NCBI GenBank assembly: GCA_002261195.1
Contig: MVBO01000192.1
Coordinates: 1 to 22,882, forward strand
From: Bifiguratus adelaidae
Lineage: Eukaryota; Mucoromycota; Endogonomycetes; Endogonales
DNA length: 22,882 nt
Reading direction: 5' to 3'
Position numbers and translations under genes: made by a program. Positions 1 to 9,737 of this stretch are shown here, piece by piece. The notes beneath the pieces were generated by a model. That model worked only from the letters and a program-made list of their open reading frames with translations, made no database searches and was not told the origin of the DNA. The stretch's first letter is position 1. Each line of letters opens with the position of its first letter.

Positions 1-666
1 GCCCTCTTTTGACGTTACCTGTCCTCTGTGCTAAATGACATGTCGGATGGCTAGGTAGGCATGCAAGTTAGATAGAGAGACATATATATACACTGATAGA
101 AAGGAAAGAGACAAAAAGACCGTGTGGTCAGGGTTAGAAGGGATCTGTTTTGTAAGCCATTGACCACGAACCGACCCCCTAGCGCGTTTGCATATTGGCT
201 ATTCCAAGTCTAGAGTACAACGTTGACTTTTGACAACTGGCGAGATATCACCCCCTAAATGCAGCAATCATTCAGGGCGATCCCTGACTTTCTGGAAATA
301 CAAAAATGACAGAGGATTGAGGAGGATCAGCAACCTTGTTGTTCTGACCACGTCTTAAGAACGCTGTTGTCCAGCGATCACCAATTCAGTGTGACCCGCG
401 TGCAATATCCCTAACCGTCCCGTCCATCATGTATGTAATCAATCTAAAAACGGATCACCATGAGCCGGTGGGCCAATCCATAGCCCAATAGACATGCGCT
501 ACCATATCATACTACCCCATCTCTCACTACCTCGCTCCTCTGTTCTCAATCTCTTCCATCTCCTCACCTTCTCTCTCCTTCCTTCTCGGTGACTCTATGC
601 GCTTTCTTCCGTGCCTTCGATTTGTCAGCATTTTGAACAGCCTTTTTTTCCTGCTCTTTTCCTCTG
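1..666. promoter_or_regulatory. 5' intergenic region upstream of the glutamate-cysteine ligase gene
   Basis: No convincing gene is visible on either strand. An alternating AT stretch lies near 81-90. From about 520 to 600 the + strand is strongly pyrimidine-rich (CTCTC/CCTTC runs), a common feature just upstream of fungal start codons. An ATG at 597 lies 70 nt before the chosen start, out of frame, and opens a 60-codon frame that overlaps the main start (see findings). No clear TATA box at a useful distance was found. Confidence 0.5.
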
Positions 667-2990
667 ATGGGCTTGCTGTCGCTAGGGACGCCGCTTCCTT
701 GGAAGGATGCAAAGCACCATGCAGATCATGTACGCAAGCATGGAATCATTCAGTTCTTGAACTTGTACAAGGCGCTTAAGAACCGAGAAAAGGATGCATT
801 GCTGTGGGGAGACGAGGTGAGTGTAGGCATGGTAGCGGTCGGGGGTTGAAAACTCTTACACGTTGGCTCATAGGTGGAATACCTGGTGATTGCCTATGAC
901 GACGCGCAACGGAATGCAAAGCTGTCGCTTCGAGTCTTTGACACTTTGGCCGAACTACAAAGAGATGAACTGGAAGCACTGGCGCATCCCGAGAAAGGGT
1001 AAGTGACTCACAAGCGGAGGTAGATTCACCTTGGCTGAGTCCTCTGTCGGAACGCATAGCCTCAAGGTGGAGACGTCATGGCGGCCCGAATACGGTCGAT
1101 TTATGCTGGAAGGCACACCTGGGGCTCCCTATGGATCGACACTACGGGATTTGCTTGCGGTTGAGCCCAATATGAAGTTACGACGAAAGCTGGCGCAAAA
1201 GTACATGAAGTCAAATGAGGTCCCTCTGACCGTGACCAGTTACCCTCGCCTGGGTTGTCAAGGAGAATTCCTGGAACCGCATCATGAGCCGCACGGTGAT
1301 GTAGCTCGAAGTTTCTTTGTGCCGGACGATATTATCAATCCACATGCCCGATTCCCGTAAGTAGCCCCACACAGGGATCACAGCAAAAAAAAGATTGCAA
1401 CATCATTTGACATGTGGATATGCCAGAACGTTGACTGCAAATATCCGGCGTCGGCGAGGTAGCAAGGTGGCGATAAATATGCCGATCTTCAAGGACATCA
1501 ATACACCGCAACCATTCATAGATCCAACAATACCATGGGACAAGGATGACTACCCCGAAGACGCAAATGCCCGAGATGGAGCGGCCAAACCCGATCATAT
1601 TTATATGGACGCTATGGCATTTGGAATGGGTTGTTGCTGTTTGCAAATCACGTTCCAAGCGTGCAGTGTAACGGAAGCACGGAGACTGTATGACCAATTG
1701 GCCACGCTAGGACCCATTATGGTGAGTTTGAAATGAGCTGACTTTGTCGTTCGCAAACTGATAGGCTATTCAGCTCGCGCTCTCAGCTGCGGCACCAATC
1801 TACCGAGGATATCTGTCAGACGTAGATTGCCGCTGGAATGTTATTGCTGGAAGCGTCGATGATCGCACAGAAGAGGAGCGAGGCCTCAAGGTGAGTTTCA
1901 GACCGTAACCTTATCGAAGCTTTGCCAGCTAACGACACCTGTCATCAGCCGCTCAAGAATGACCGCTTTGTGATTTCAAAGTCTCGATACGACTCTATCG
2001 ACTCGTACATCTCAACAGACTCTCTTTTCAAGCCTGAATATAACGATATACCTCTAGTCATTGACCAAGGCGTCTATGAAACGTTGCGGGAAAATGATAT
2101 TGACGATCAGCTTGCTCGACATGTTGCTCACCTTTTCATCCGCGATCCTCTGGTGATCTTTGAGGAATTGCTTGACCAGGACGACTCGACGTCTAGCGAT
2201 CATTTCGAAAACTTACAATCCACGAATTGGCAAACGGTGCGCTTCAAGCCTCCACCACCAAACTCAAACATTGGATGGCGAGTTGAGTTCCGTTCCATGG
2301 AGATCCAAGTGACCGACTTCGAGAATGCTGCATTTGCGATTTTCATTGTCCTACTGACGAGAGTGATCCTCAGCTTCGGTCTCAACTTTTATATACCAAT
2401 CTCCAAAGTGGATGAAAACATGAAGCGTGCCCATAAGCGTGGTGCGGTTACAGAACAAAAGTTTTACTTTCGAAAGAATGTCTTCACCAAGCCAGGTAAG
2501 AAACTTTGTTTTTTTTTTCATTGAGCACAATGGCGCCAGTTCTCACTTGATAGCTGTTAGATGGAGTACCGGAAATGAACGGCAATACCAACGATAACGC
2601 CAACACAGATGACGAGTTTACGATCAATGAACTTTTCAACGGAAAGGTATCGTTACACCTGTCGACCTTTTGTGCTGGCACTCACTCACCATATCTTAGG
2701 CGAAATGCTTCCCTGGTCTCATACCTCTCATCAATTCTTACCTCAACTCCACGAACGTCGATATTGAGACCCGGTGCCAATTGCAAAGTTACATGTCTCT
2801 CATCTCCAAGCGTGCTGACGGGTCTTTAATGACCGCAGCCACGTGGATGCGACAATTTGTTCGCTCACATCCTGCCTACAAGGGTGACTCGGTCGTCAAT
2901 CAAGAGATCAATTACGATTTGATGAAGACGATCGAACGAATTACTAACGGACAGCAGAAGGCGCCAGAATTCCTTGGCCATTTTGTGTAA
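667..2990 (+). CDS. GSH1: Glutamate-cysteine ligase catalytic subunit (gamma-glutamylcysteine synthetase)
   Basis: Catalyses the ATP-dependent joining of glutamate and cysteine, the first and rate-limiting step of glutathione synthesis, in the cytosol. Exons: 667-816, 874-998, 1060-1356, 1427-1721, 1774-1890, 1949-2495, 2561-2646, 2700-2990. All introns are GT-AG of 52-70 nt, and the spliced frame is open for 635 codons, a normal length for the eukaryotic family. The N-terminus starts [12 protein letters not shown], as is typical. WGDEVEY (residues 47-53) carries the two glutamates E50 and E52 that line the active site in the human enzyme. GTPGAPYG and the segment [13 protein letters not shown] (about 256-268) are also conserved; the latter holds the cysteines implicated in redox control in other GCLs. 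C-terminal conservation continues to the stop ([15 protein letters not shown]). An upstream out-of-frame ATG at 597 could affect translation. Identification is secure; the small splice details are by eye. Confidence 0.96.
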
Positions 2991-3163
2991 AGATATCAGC
3001 AGCATATACATAGAGGCAACTAGAAAGACACAGCGCACATAAAATCATTGCCAATGTATTTTGGAGAATTCGAAAGCACACTGGGGTATAAATCGTTTAC
3101 ATTAGACAAATCACGTTGTAAAAATGAAATCTAGCTATAGGTACATGTTTACTCAAACAGAAT
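2991..3163. other. Short convergent intergenic spacer
   Basis: This 173-bp AT-rich gap separates the stop codons of two convergent genes (GCL on +, ABC transporter on -). It must hold the 3' ends and polyadenylation signals of both transcripts. No canonical AATAAA stands out, and no further gene is seen. Confidence 0.5.
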
Positions 3164-6100
3164 CTAAGCAATCGCGTTGAGATCTTGTTGCTCTACAAGA
3201 CTTTTGTACACTCCATTCAGAGCCAAGAGTTCAAAATGTGTCCCGAGTTCGCAAATCTTGCCATCCTTGACGACGGCAATGACGTCCGCGTTTTGGATGG
3301 TGGAGAGACGATGAGCGATTGTGATGGTTGTTCGGCCTTCCAATGCGTTGTCTAGAGCTTCTTGAACCAGCTTTTCGGATTCGGAGTCGAGAGCGGAGGT
3401 GGCCTCGTCAAGGAGAAGGAGCTTCGGGTTTCGGATCATGGCACGGGCAATAGCAACGCGTTGCTTCTGGCCACCAGACAATTGCCCACCCTTGTCACCT
3501 ACTCTCGTGTCGTAACCTTGAGGCAATTCGCCAATGAACTTGTGAATATTGGCCATACGTGCGACTTCGGCCAGACGCTCCTCAGAGACGTTCATGTCTT
3601 CAGATCCGAAAAGAATGTTGTCACGGATAGACATGTCGAAGAGGACAGGTTCTTGAGACACAAGGGCCATGTGTTTGCGGAGGTATTTGAGTTGGTAGTT
3701 CTTGACATTTCGACCATCAATCGACACCTTGCCTGACTTGGCATCGTACCATCGTTGAAGCATACCGATAGTAGTGGATTTACCACATCCGGAGGGTCCT
3801 ACCAAGGCGATGGTTTGCTTGTTCTTGCCTTCGAGATTGAACTTGCCGCGGAAGATTGGAATGTCAGGACGAGCGGGGTAGGTGAAAGCGACATTCTCGA
3901 ACGAAAAGTTGCCGTCAATGTTCTCTGGTTCCTCACCAGGCTCCTCAGGGTCAATGAGTGTATGACGCTCAAGCATATCAAAAGTCTAGGGAGAAACGAT
4001 TAGTATTGATGCAGCGACATATTAATAGAAGAGATCTACCTTGATGGCAGACAACTTGGCCTTGGCAAAGGTACCGGCAAAGTTGGATGTTCGGCCAAGA
4101 CCAGCAGCAGTAATCATGATAGCCATAATGACTTGCAACAAGGCTGGATAAGGAACACTTCCGTCGGCAACGAAGCGAATACCAGCGTAGAATCCAATTG
4201 CGTTGGCATACATTTGGAAGCCTTGAGTGACAGCAAAACCAAGGGAAGAAGTCCAGGCCTTTTTAATGGCCAAACGATGAGGTCGCTCAATGTTAGCAGA
4301 GTACTTCTTCTCAAAGAATTTCTCCTTTGTAAGCGCGGCAACAGTTCGGATCTCCTTGAAGGATTCAGCAGCAATTTCACCAGATTCTTCGTAAGCCATC
4401 TTGGTCTCGTCTTCGTAACCACGATGGATACGCGATTCGTAGAAAGTACCGAAAGCGATGAAGGGAACCAAACACAAGACGACCAGAGTCAATTTCCAGG
4501 ATGCAGAGAAAGCGATAGCCAAACCAACGATGGAGGTGACAATAAGTTGGACAAAATCACCCCATACCTTGGTGACCATTTCGTTCACATTGGCAGCATC
4601 GATAGCAAGACGGGAAGTCAGGGCACCCAGAGAGTGACCTTCCTCATCAAAGAAGCCAACCTCTTGCCGCATGAGGACCTTAAAGCAAAGAGCACGAAGA
4701 CGACGAGTCATACGAGCACCAGCCAATTCAAAAGTGGCCACTTGCATGGTGAAGGCGATAAGCGAAGCAATACCAAGGCAAACAAAGATGAAAGCGTACA
4801 AATTGGTGCCTTGGAATGGAGGCGGAGTTGGAGTGGACTGCAAATCGAAAACGAGCGTATTAACAATCTTGGAAAACATGTAAGCGAACATTGGGAAGAT
4901 CTTTCCAGAAGGTAAAGATTAGTAAATGTTTGCGCAAACAATAGAGTCTACTTACAGCACCGGCCACAGCCGCACCGATACAGCCCATAGCCATCAAGGG
5001 CCATTCGGGCTTCATCATACGCAAGACATCCCAAACTGGAGCCTTTCGTTTCATCAACATCTTGGCTTCTTCCCTTTCGGCTTGACGCTTGGCCTTAGCC
5101 GCAGAGACACCAGTTTCCATATCGAGAACGGTAGCAACGACTGCACCTTGGTTGTTAGTGACTTCCCGAGTGATTTCGCGGGTCATCTCAAGGGTTTCGG
5201 CAGCCAAAGCATTTTCGAGCTCTTCTTGGTTTAAGTCATTGTCTTCAAGAACACGATCTTCGGCTTCCTTTCCTTCCTCAGCCATGCCTTCAGCCGACAT
5301 CTTAATCTTTTGCTTCTGCACCAATTCATAGTAGACACCCTTGAGGTTGAGAAGTTCGTCGTGAGTGCCTTGCTCAACAAGATCACCGTGATCCATGACG
5401 ACAATGAGATCAGCATTCTTAATCGTGGACAGACGATGGGCAATCACCACGGTAGTACGATCCTTGGCAGCGGCATCCAGGGCAGATTGGACAAGACGTT
5501 CAGAAGCAGTGTCGAGGGCAGACGTGGCTTCGTCCAAAAGCAAAATCTTTGGATCCTTGAGAAGAGCACGGGCAATGGCAATACGTTGTTTCTGACCGCC
5601 AGACATCATACCCCCATGTTCACCGACAGATGTATCGTAACCATTGGGCAGTTGAGAAATGAATGTATGACAGTTGGCCTTCTTACAGGCAGCAATGATT
5701 TGCTTTTCGGTAATCTCGCCAACAGCGCCCATCAACAAGTTTTGCTTGATTGTGGTATTGAAAAGCACGGGTTCTTGCGAAACCACACCAATGTTTTCGC
5801 GGAGCCAGCTAACATTGTACTCTTTGATATCGTGACCATCAATGTAAACAGCGCCGGATTCAGGATCGTAAAAGCGTTGAATAAGTCCAACAGAAGTGGA
5901 TTTACCGGAACCGGAAGGACCAACGAAAGCCACAGTCATACCAGGCTTGATTTCCAAGTTGAGGCTTTTCAAGATGGTGACATCGGGACGAGAAGGATAA
6001 TGGAACTTGACGTCCTTGAAGACAATGTTTCCAGAAAGTCCATTTTCAAGCTTGAGGCCTCCCTCGTTGGCGGTATCAATAACAGGAATACGATCGATGG

Positions 6101-7343
6101 TAGCGAAGATACGGTAGGCTGCACCTTGAGCACTACCCATGGCGGACACTTGAGGAGGCAGTTGAATAAGAGCCATCGTTCCCATCATCATCGACATGAA
6201 GACAACCAAGACATTGGCGCCGGCGAAGCCTTCATCGCGTACAAGCTTGGCACCATACCAGAAAGCCAGACCATAAGTACAAAACATGGTGAAGAGAAAG
6301 GCGCCGAATCCGAGACCGATAGCTTGACCCTTGCGAACATCAGATTTGTAGGCAATTTGCAATTTCTCTTCATAACGCTTCTGAAAACGTTCTTGGAGAG
6401 AGAAGGAGTAGACAGTGCGAATACCAGAGATGACTTGTTCAGCAACGGCACCAGCCTCCGCATACGCATTTTGACCCTGTCCAACGAATTTCGTAATGAC
6501 AGCAATCATGAGAGAACCGACAATGCCGAGAGCGGGAATAGAGGCCAAGAGAACGAGAGCCAACTTCCAGCCCTTGATGAAGGCGACAATGTAGCCAGCC
6601 AAGAATTGGGCAATGCATTGGACAGCCAGACCCGCTTTATCGGAGATACCATCTTGAATGAGTTGAGTATCAGAGGCAAGACGAGTCGTAAGCGAGCCTT
6701 CTTCAGCCTTGTCGAACCATCCTTGATCTTGTCGAAGAACAGAGTGTACGTAGAGTTCACGAATACGTCGCGTTTGGTTTTCACCAGTCAAAACCCAGAA
6801 TGAATGCGTAATATATGCAGCCACGAACATGCCAGTGCCCATGTAGACGAAAATGAGAATAGTAGGAATCACGGATTGGACAAGTTCATCGCCCGTTTGT
6901 TGCGCCATGGACGCTCCTCCCAATTGGTTCAAAAACTGGCCAAAGATCGTGATCGAAGCAGGTTGCAGAGCACCAACACCAGCAGAGAAGATGATGGAGA
7001 TGAGAATCATGAGGCGATCACGAGGCGTTGCGAACCGATACAATTTCCAGTAAGGAACCACAGGATCCTTGGGTTTCTTTTCCCTTTTGAACTTCGCAAA
7101 AAATCCCTTCTTCTTGGGTTCCTCCTCTGCCTCACTCTTGGAGGTCTGTTCAGCTTCTGAAGCCTTTTCGCTCTTTTCGCCTACAATAGTCTCTGTCGAA
7201 TTTGTTGAGCTGCGTCTGACTGGGTCTACCGGATAGGTGTTCTTCTCTGGGGTTGCACCCATGGCATTCGTCACCGTAGCGGGATCGAGTGTCGGAACAC
7301 TCTTCTCCGCAATGGCTTCTTCCACTTCGAGTGGATTCGTCAT
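3164..7343 (-). CDS. ABCB-type full-length ABC transporter (P-glycoprotein / multidrug-resistance family)
   Basis: ATP-driven exporter of the MDR/P-glycoprotein family; substrate unknown, but lipophilic drugs, lipids or peptides are usual. Exons: 7343-4956, 4900-4040, 3985-3164, with introns of 55 and 54 nt, giving 1356 aa. Layout is TMD1-NBD1-TMD2-NBD2. An acidic/basic N-terminal cytosolic tail of about 95 residues comes first. NBD1 has Walker A GPSGSGKST near 475, signature MSGGQ near 579, Walker B ILLLDEA near 600 and AHRLSTI. NBD2 has Walker A GPSGCGKST at 1146, LSGGQ at 1252-1256, Walker B LLLLDEA with catalytic E1277, and switch H1308. A charged linker rich in Glu precedes TMD2. Both ATP sites look intact; only the first signature has Met in place of Leu, a mild change. 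The a-factor exporter and mitochondrial half-transporters are less likely because this is a full transporter with no presequence. Plasma or vacuolar membrane location is inferred. Confidence 0.95.
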
Positions 7344-7405
7344 GTTAATGAATGTGATTCAGAAGAGAGATGTGAATGAGCAAGTGAGATAAGGAGTCTC
7401 CATGT

Positions 7406-7413
7406 CTTTTATA
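7406..7413 (-). promoter_or_regulatory. TATA box of the ABC transporter gene
   Basis: Reading the minus strand this is TATAAAAG, 63-70 nt upstream of the ATG at 7343. It is the only strong TATA match in this promoter and sits at a plausible distance for a fungal gene with a short 5' leader. Function is inferred from position and sequence only. Confidence 0.6.
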
Positions 7414-7457
7414 CCCTCTAATTCCGCGCACAAAATTTGCACAACTGCGCCACTTTT

Positions 7458-7464
7458 TGAGTCA
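7458..7464. promoter_or_regulatory. bZIP (AP-1/Gcn4-like) site TGAGTCA
   Basis: A near-palindromic TGAGTCA lies about 115 nt upstream of the ABC transporter ATG and 45 nt beyond its TATA box. In fungi this core is bound by Gcn4- and some Yap-type bZIP factors that respond to amino-acid or oxidative stress. A seven-base motif can occur by chance, so the role is tentative. Confidence 0.35.
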
Positions 7465-7937
7465 AACTTCCGAATCGGCGGAGGGTCACGATTGGATGAC
7501 GTCCTTTCCACGGCATACACACACACACATTGACATTGGGGATGATGATTTAGGTTATCCACAGACCATGCACTGATGCTTTTGTCTTTAGAACACCCAC
7601 CCACATACCAAATCGGCATACAGATTCACCGATCACTTGGAACTCGGCATAATAGTAATGCCGAGACAAACATATGGAGCATCTTGACAGCGCCTGAATT
7701 GGCAACAATGTATTAGAGCTAATCTATTAGTGTACGCATCCCTAGAACGAGATTATACGGTGCTTTCGGTCCAGCTTTTTGCGCCTGAGCTTCCCTCGAG
7801 TCAGTTTACGCCGTCTTCCCCTTTGCGTGCGCGGAATTACCAAAAAGGAAAGTATCGCTGAAATCAGATTCGATAATTGTCGGTTGGGTTAGGGTTTGAT
7901 AGCACGTTCGGTAAATCCCAGGGAAGCGTGGCCGTGT

Positions 7938-8239
7938 TCATGAGTGGGATGAGCGATCTCTTGCATCCAGTGCACGGAGTAGATGAAGTATGCGGTATTG
8001 CAGCTTGGCGTTGTCTCTTTGTAGTTGAGCGATCTGCTCCCGGAGGGCTTTGACTTGTGTACCGTCTGTTGTAGCATGGGATGCAGGTGCTTCGCCCTCA
8101 TCTGTGATGGCACGTATCAATGTTTTCTCAATGGGAGGTGGATAATGCACTTACCATTAAATTGTACAAGTTGCTGCAATTCTCTGATCTGGGCTTTGAG
8201 TCCTTGCACTGTTGCCGTAAGCTCGTCTTGACTCTCCAT
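7938..8239 (-). CDS. Small coiled-coil protein of unknown function
   Basis: Two exons, 8239-8155 and 8101-7938, with a 53-nt GTAAGT-CAG intron, give 82 aa. The ATG at 8239 is chosen because its context (GCCATGG) is strong. An in-frame ATG at 8326 would add 29 residues for 111 aa. Two amphipathic helices with leucine heptads (LTATVQGLKAQIRELQQLV and VKALREQIAQLQRDNAKLQ) are split by a short Gly/Ala/Thr-rich loop, predicting a helical hairpin or dimeric coiled coil. The final helix, NAKLQYRILHLLRAL, resembles the KLKYR-type leucine-zipper end of the N-terminal appendix of animal cytosolic arginyl-tRNA synthetase, but no catalytic domain follows. It has no signal peptide or membrane segment. The clean spliced frame supports a real gene; function cannot be assigned. 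Confidence 0.7.
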
Positions 8240-8460
8240 GGCACGTTTCAGAAGGACCAAAAATAGGTTCCGGAAATTTCGGCGCACTTCTTGTACGCGC
8301 CAAGGGTGACGGATGGATGTGATCATACGGGGTGCGCTATCCCGCTATAGGATAGGGACACGTCGACATGACGAGTCGCTTCGGATAATCATGTCTGCTG
8401 GCTATTGAAGCGATATAGTCTACAGAAAAAGTATGTACATGACAGTGAATGCATTTACGT
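8240..8460. other. Intergenic spacer between the coiled-coil gene and the enoyl reductase gene
   Basis: Contains the promoter of the minus-strand coiled-coil gene (and its possible N-terminal extension up to 8326), then the 3' flank of the enoyl reductase gene. No TATA box or further gene is obvious. Confidence 0.45.
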
Positions 8461-9548
8461 TCACAAAATGAACGGTATCAACGCTTTACGATCACGTGGA
8501 TATCGCTTTAGCTTCGTAAGGTACTCGATATGTTTATCCACGGCCAATTGATGCATATGAAGTGTGACCGCAAAAACAAATAACAGAACTAGGAGACATT
8601 AGTGGATGTGCCTGGTCATTGTGGGCATGACGCTTACCTGCAAAGCTTTGCGTGAGGACCCAAATGGAACTCCAAGACACAATCTCAAAAAAGTAATGCG
8701 GACAGGAGACCAGATCAAATCCATATCCTCGCGGTAACCTTTTGACTGAATTGGCTTTACCAGATTTCCCTTTGGTCTTGGATGGAGGACCATTGAGGTT
8801 GCGTAATATGAGGTGTGTCACGAGGGAAGAGAATTCCGCCCACTATCTCCGTGTCAGTATTCGCTTAACAACTCAGAGGAACAAGACCACCTACCGCCCA
8901 AACAGCCGCACATCCGACGGCATACACCTCACTCCGAGATGCACTTGCCTTATCCGCCGCAAACCAAGGCCCATACACCCAATAAGCCTTACTCAATCCA
9001 CCCAAGACCCAAAATCGGACCGCATCGATGAGGACCGGGTACAATGTTACGCGACGCGTGGTAGGCCGATGAACGAGTGCAATTTCCGCGAGTCGCTTAG
9101 TATAGTGCAATACGATTAAGGTCAGAGCGAGCTGCTGCATCCTTGAATGCTCGAATTGATCTATGTAGACTATGGACGGTATGAAATAGCAAACAAGGTG
9201 GATGGGAATGTTCACGGCACATAATACAAAATCGGCCGTCTGGCGATCGATGCACCATGCTAGCATTGGATCAATAGGGGCGTTTATGCAGACTTGGCGG
9301 CGCTTACCTGCTAGCTCTACGTACAGCGTATCTCCATCAGCAACACCAGAGGACGCGAGTGACCCACGACGCACCCTCTTCTTATCCTGCGTAAGCAAAC
9401 TGAATCTGGCGCGAGCGAGTGAAGGGATCTGCTTGCGAATCGCCCGCTTTAGCTGTGCATTCGTGATTGTGTCCGCTTCCTGGGGGAATTCTACAACTAG
9501 AGGCTCGCGATCTTTCCGTATGCAGTTATAGTCGACATGCAACTGCAT
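8461..9548 (-). CDS. TSC13: Very-long-chain trans-2-enoyl-CoA reductase
   Basis: Catalyses the last, NADPH-dependent reduction of each very-long-chain fatty-acid elongation cycle in the ER membrane, feeding sphingolipid synthesis. Exons: 9548-8895, 8842-8638, 8588-8461, introns 52 and 49 nt, 328 aa (family about 310). Residues 1-80 form the ubiquitin-like N-terminal domain seen in TECR/Tsc13 (LHVDYN, ending GDTLYVEL). Several hydrophobic membrane segments follow. LHYTKRLAEIALVHR (148-161) contains the conserved Lys (K151), and CPHYFFEIVSW (266-276) contains the conserved Tyr (Y268); both positions are essential in yeast Tsc13. The C-terminus ends RYPRDRKALIPFIL, close to human TECR. The start at 9548 matches the family N-terminus; an in-frame ATG at 9608 would add 20 residues that look non-conserved. 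The first intron's acceptor is fixed by an in-frame stop just upstream of it. Confidence 0.93.
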
Positions 9549-9737
9549 CCGAAATTGGAATGCAAGAAAATGCAAGCGTGGAACAATGGGCGCTTTAACG
9601 AGCAGCAAAGTATGGGAAACTATTAACTATTAATCAGAGGTGCTGGGAGTTTTCTATATAATCTATGGTATTGCACAACGACGACAAGAAGCTGCTCGTC
9701 ATGAATAGCATTCTAATGCCTGGCTTAAAAATTGTCC
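9549..9737. other. Intergenic spacer upstream of the enoyl reductase gene
   Basis: About 190 bp between the enoyl reductase start and the stop codon of the rhodanese gene, both on the minus strand. It holds the reductase promoter and the rhodanese 3' flank. An AT-rich near-repeat (TATTAACTATTAA) lies at about 9621-9633. No gene was seen. Confidence 0.4.

Larger units (their letters stand above)
7344..7937. promoter_or_regulatory. Intergenic region: ABC transporter promoter and 3' flank of the coiled-coil gene
   Basis: The part next to 7343 is the promoter of the minus-strand ABC transporter (TATA box and bZIP-like site listed separately). It also holds an inverted CCAAT at 7491-7495, a CRE-like TGACGTC at 7497-7503 and a short CA dinucleotide run at about 7516-7529. 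At 7882-7897 lies a telomere-repeat-like stretch containing TTGGGTTAGGG. No further gene was recognised. Confidence 0.5.

Noticed and set aside
4133-4915. Plus-strand open frame opposite ABC exon 2
   Set aside because: Antisense shadow; the minus strand has the conserved transmembrane domain.
4908-4922. TTTACTAATC on the minus strand as a Yap1 stress site
   Set aside because: It lies inside ABC intron 1 about 10 nt before the acceptor and is better explained as the CTAAT branch point.
5310-6803. Plus-strand open frame of about 497 codons opposite the ABC transporter
   Set aside because: It lies wholly antisense to strongly conserved ABC exon 1; its sequence is low in recognisable domains and reflects codon bias of the real gene.
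9549-9608. Upstream ATG at 9608 as start of the enoyl reductase
   Set aside because: The family N-terminus aligns with the ATG at 9548; the extra 20 residues do not match known homologues.
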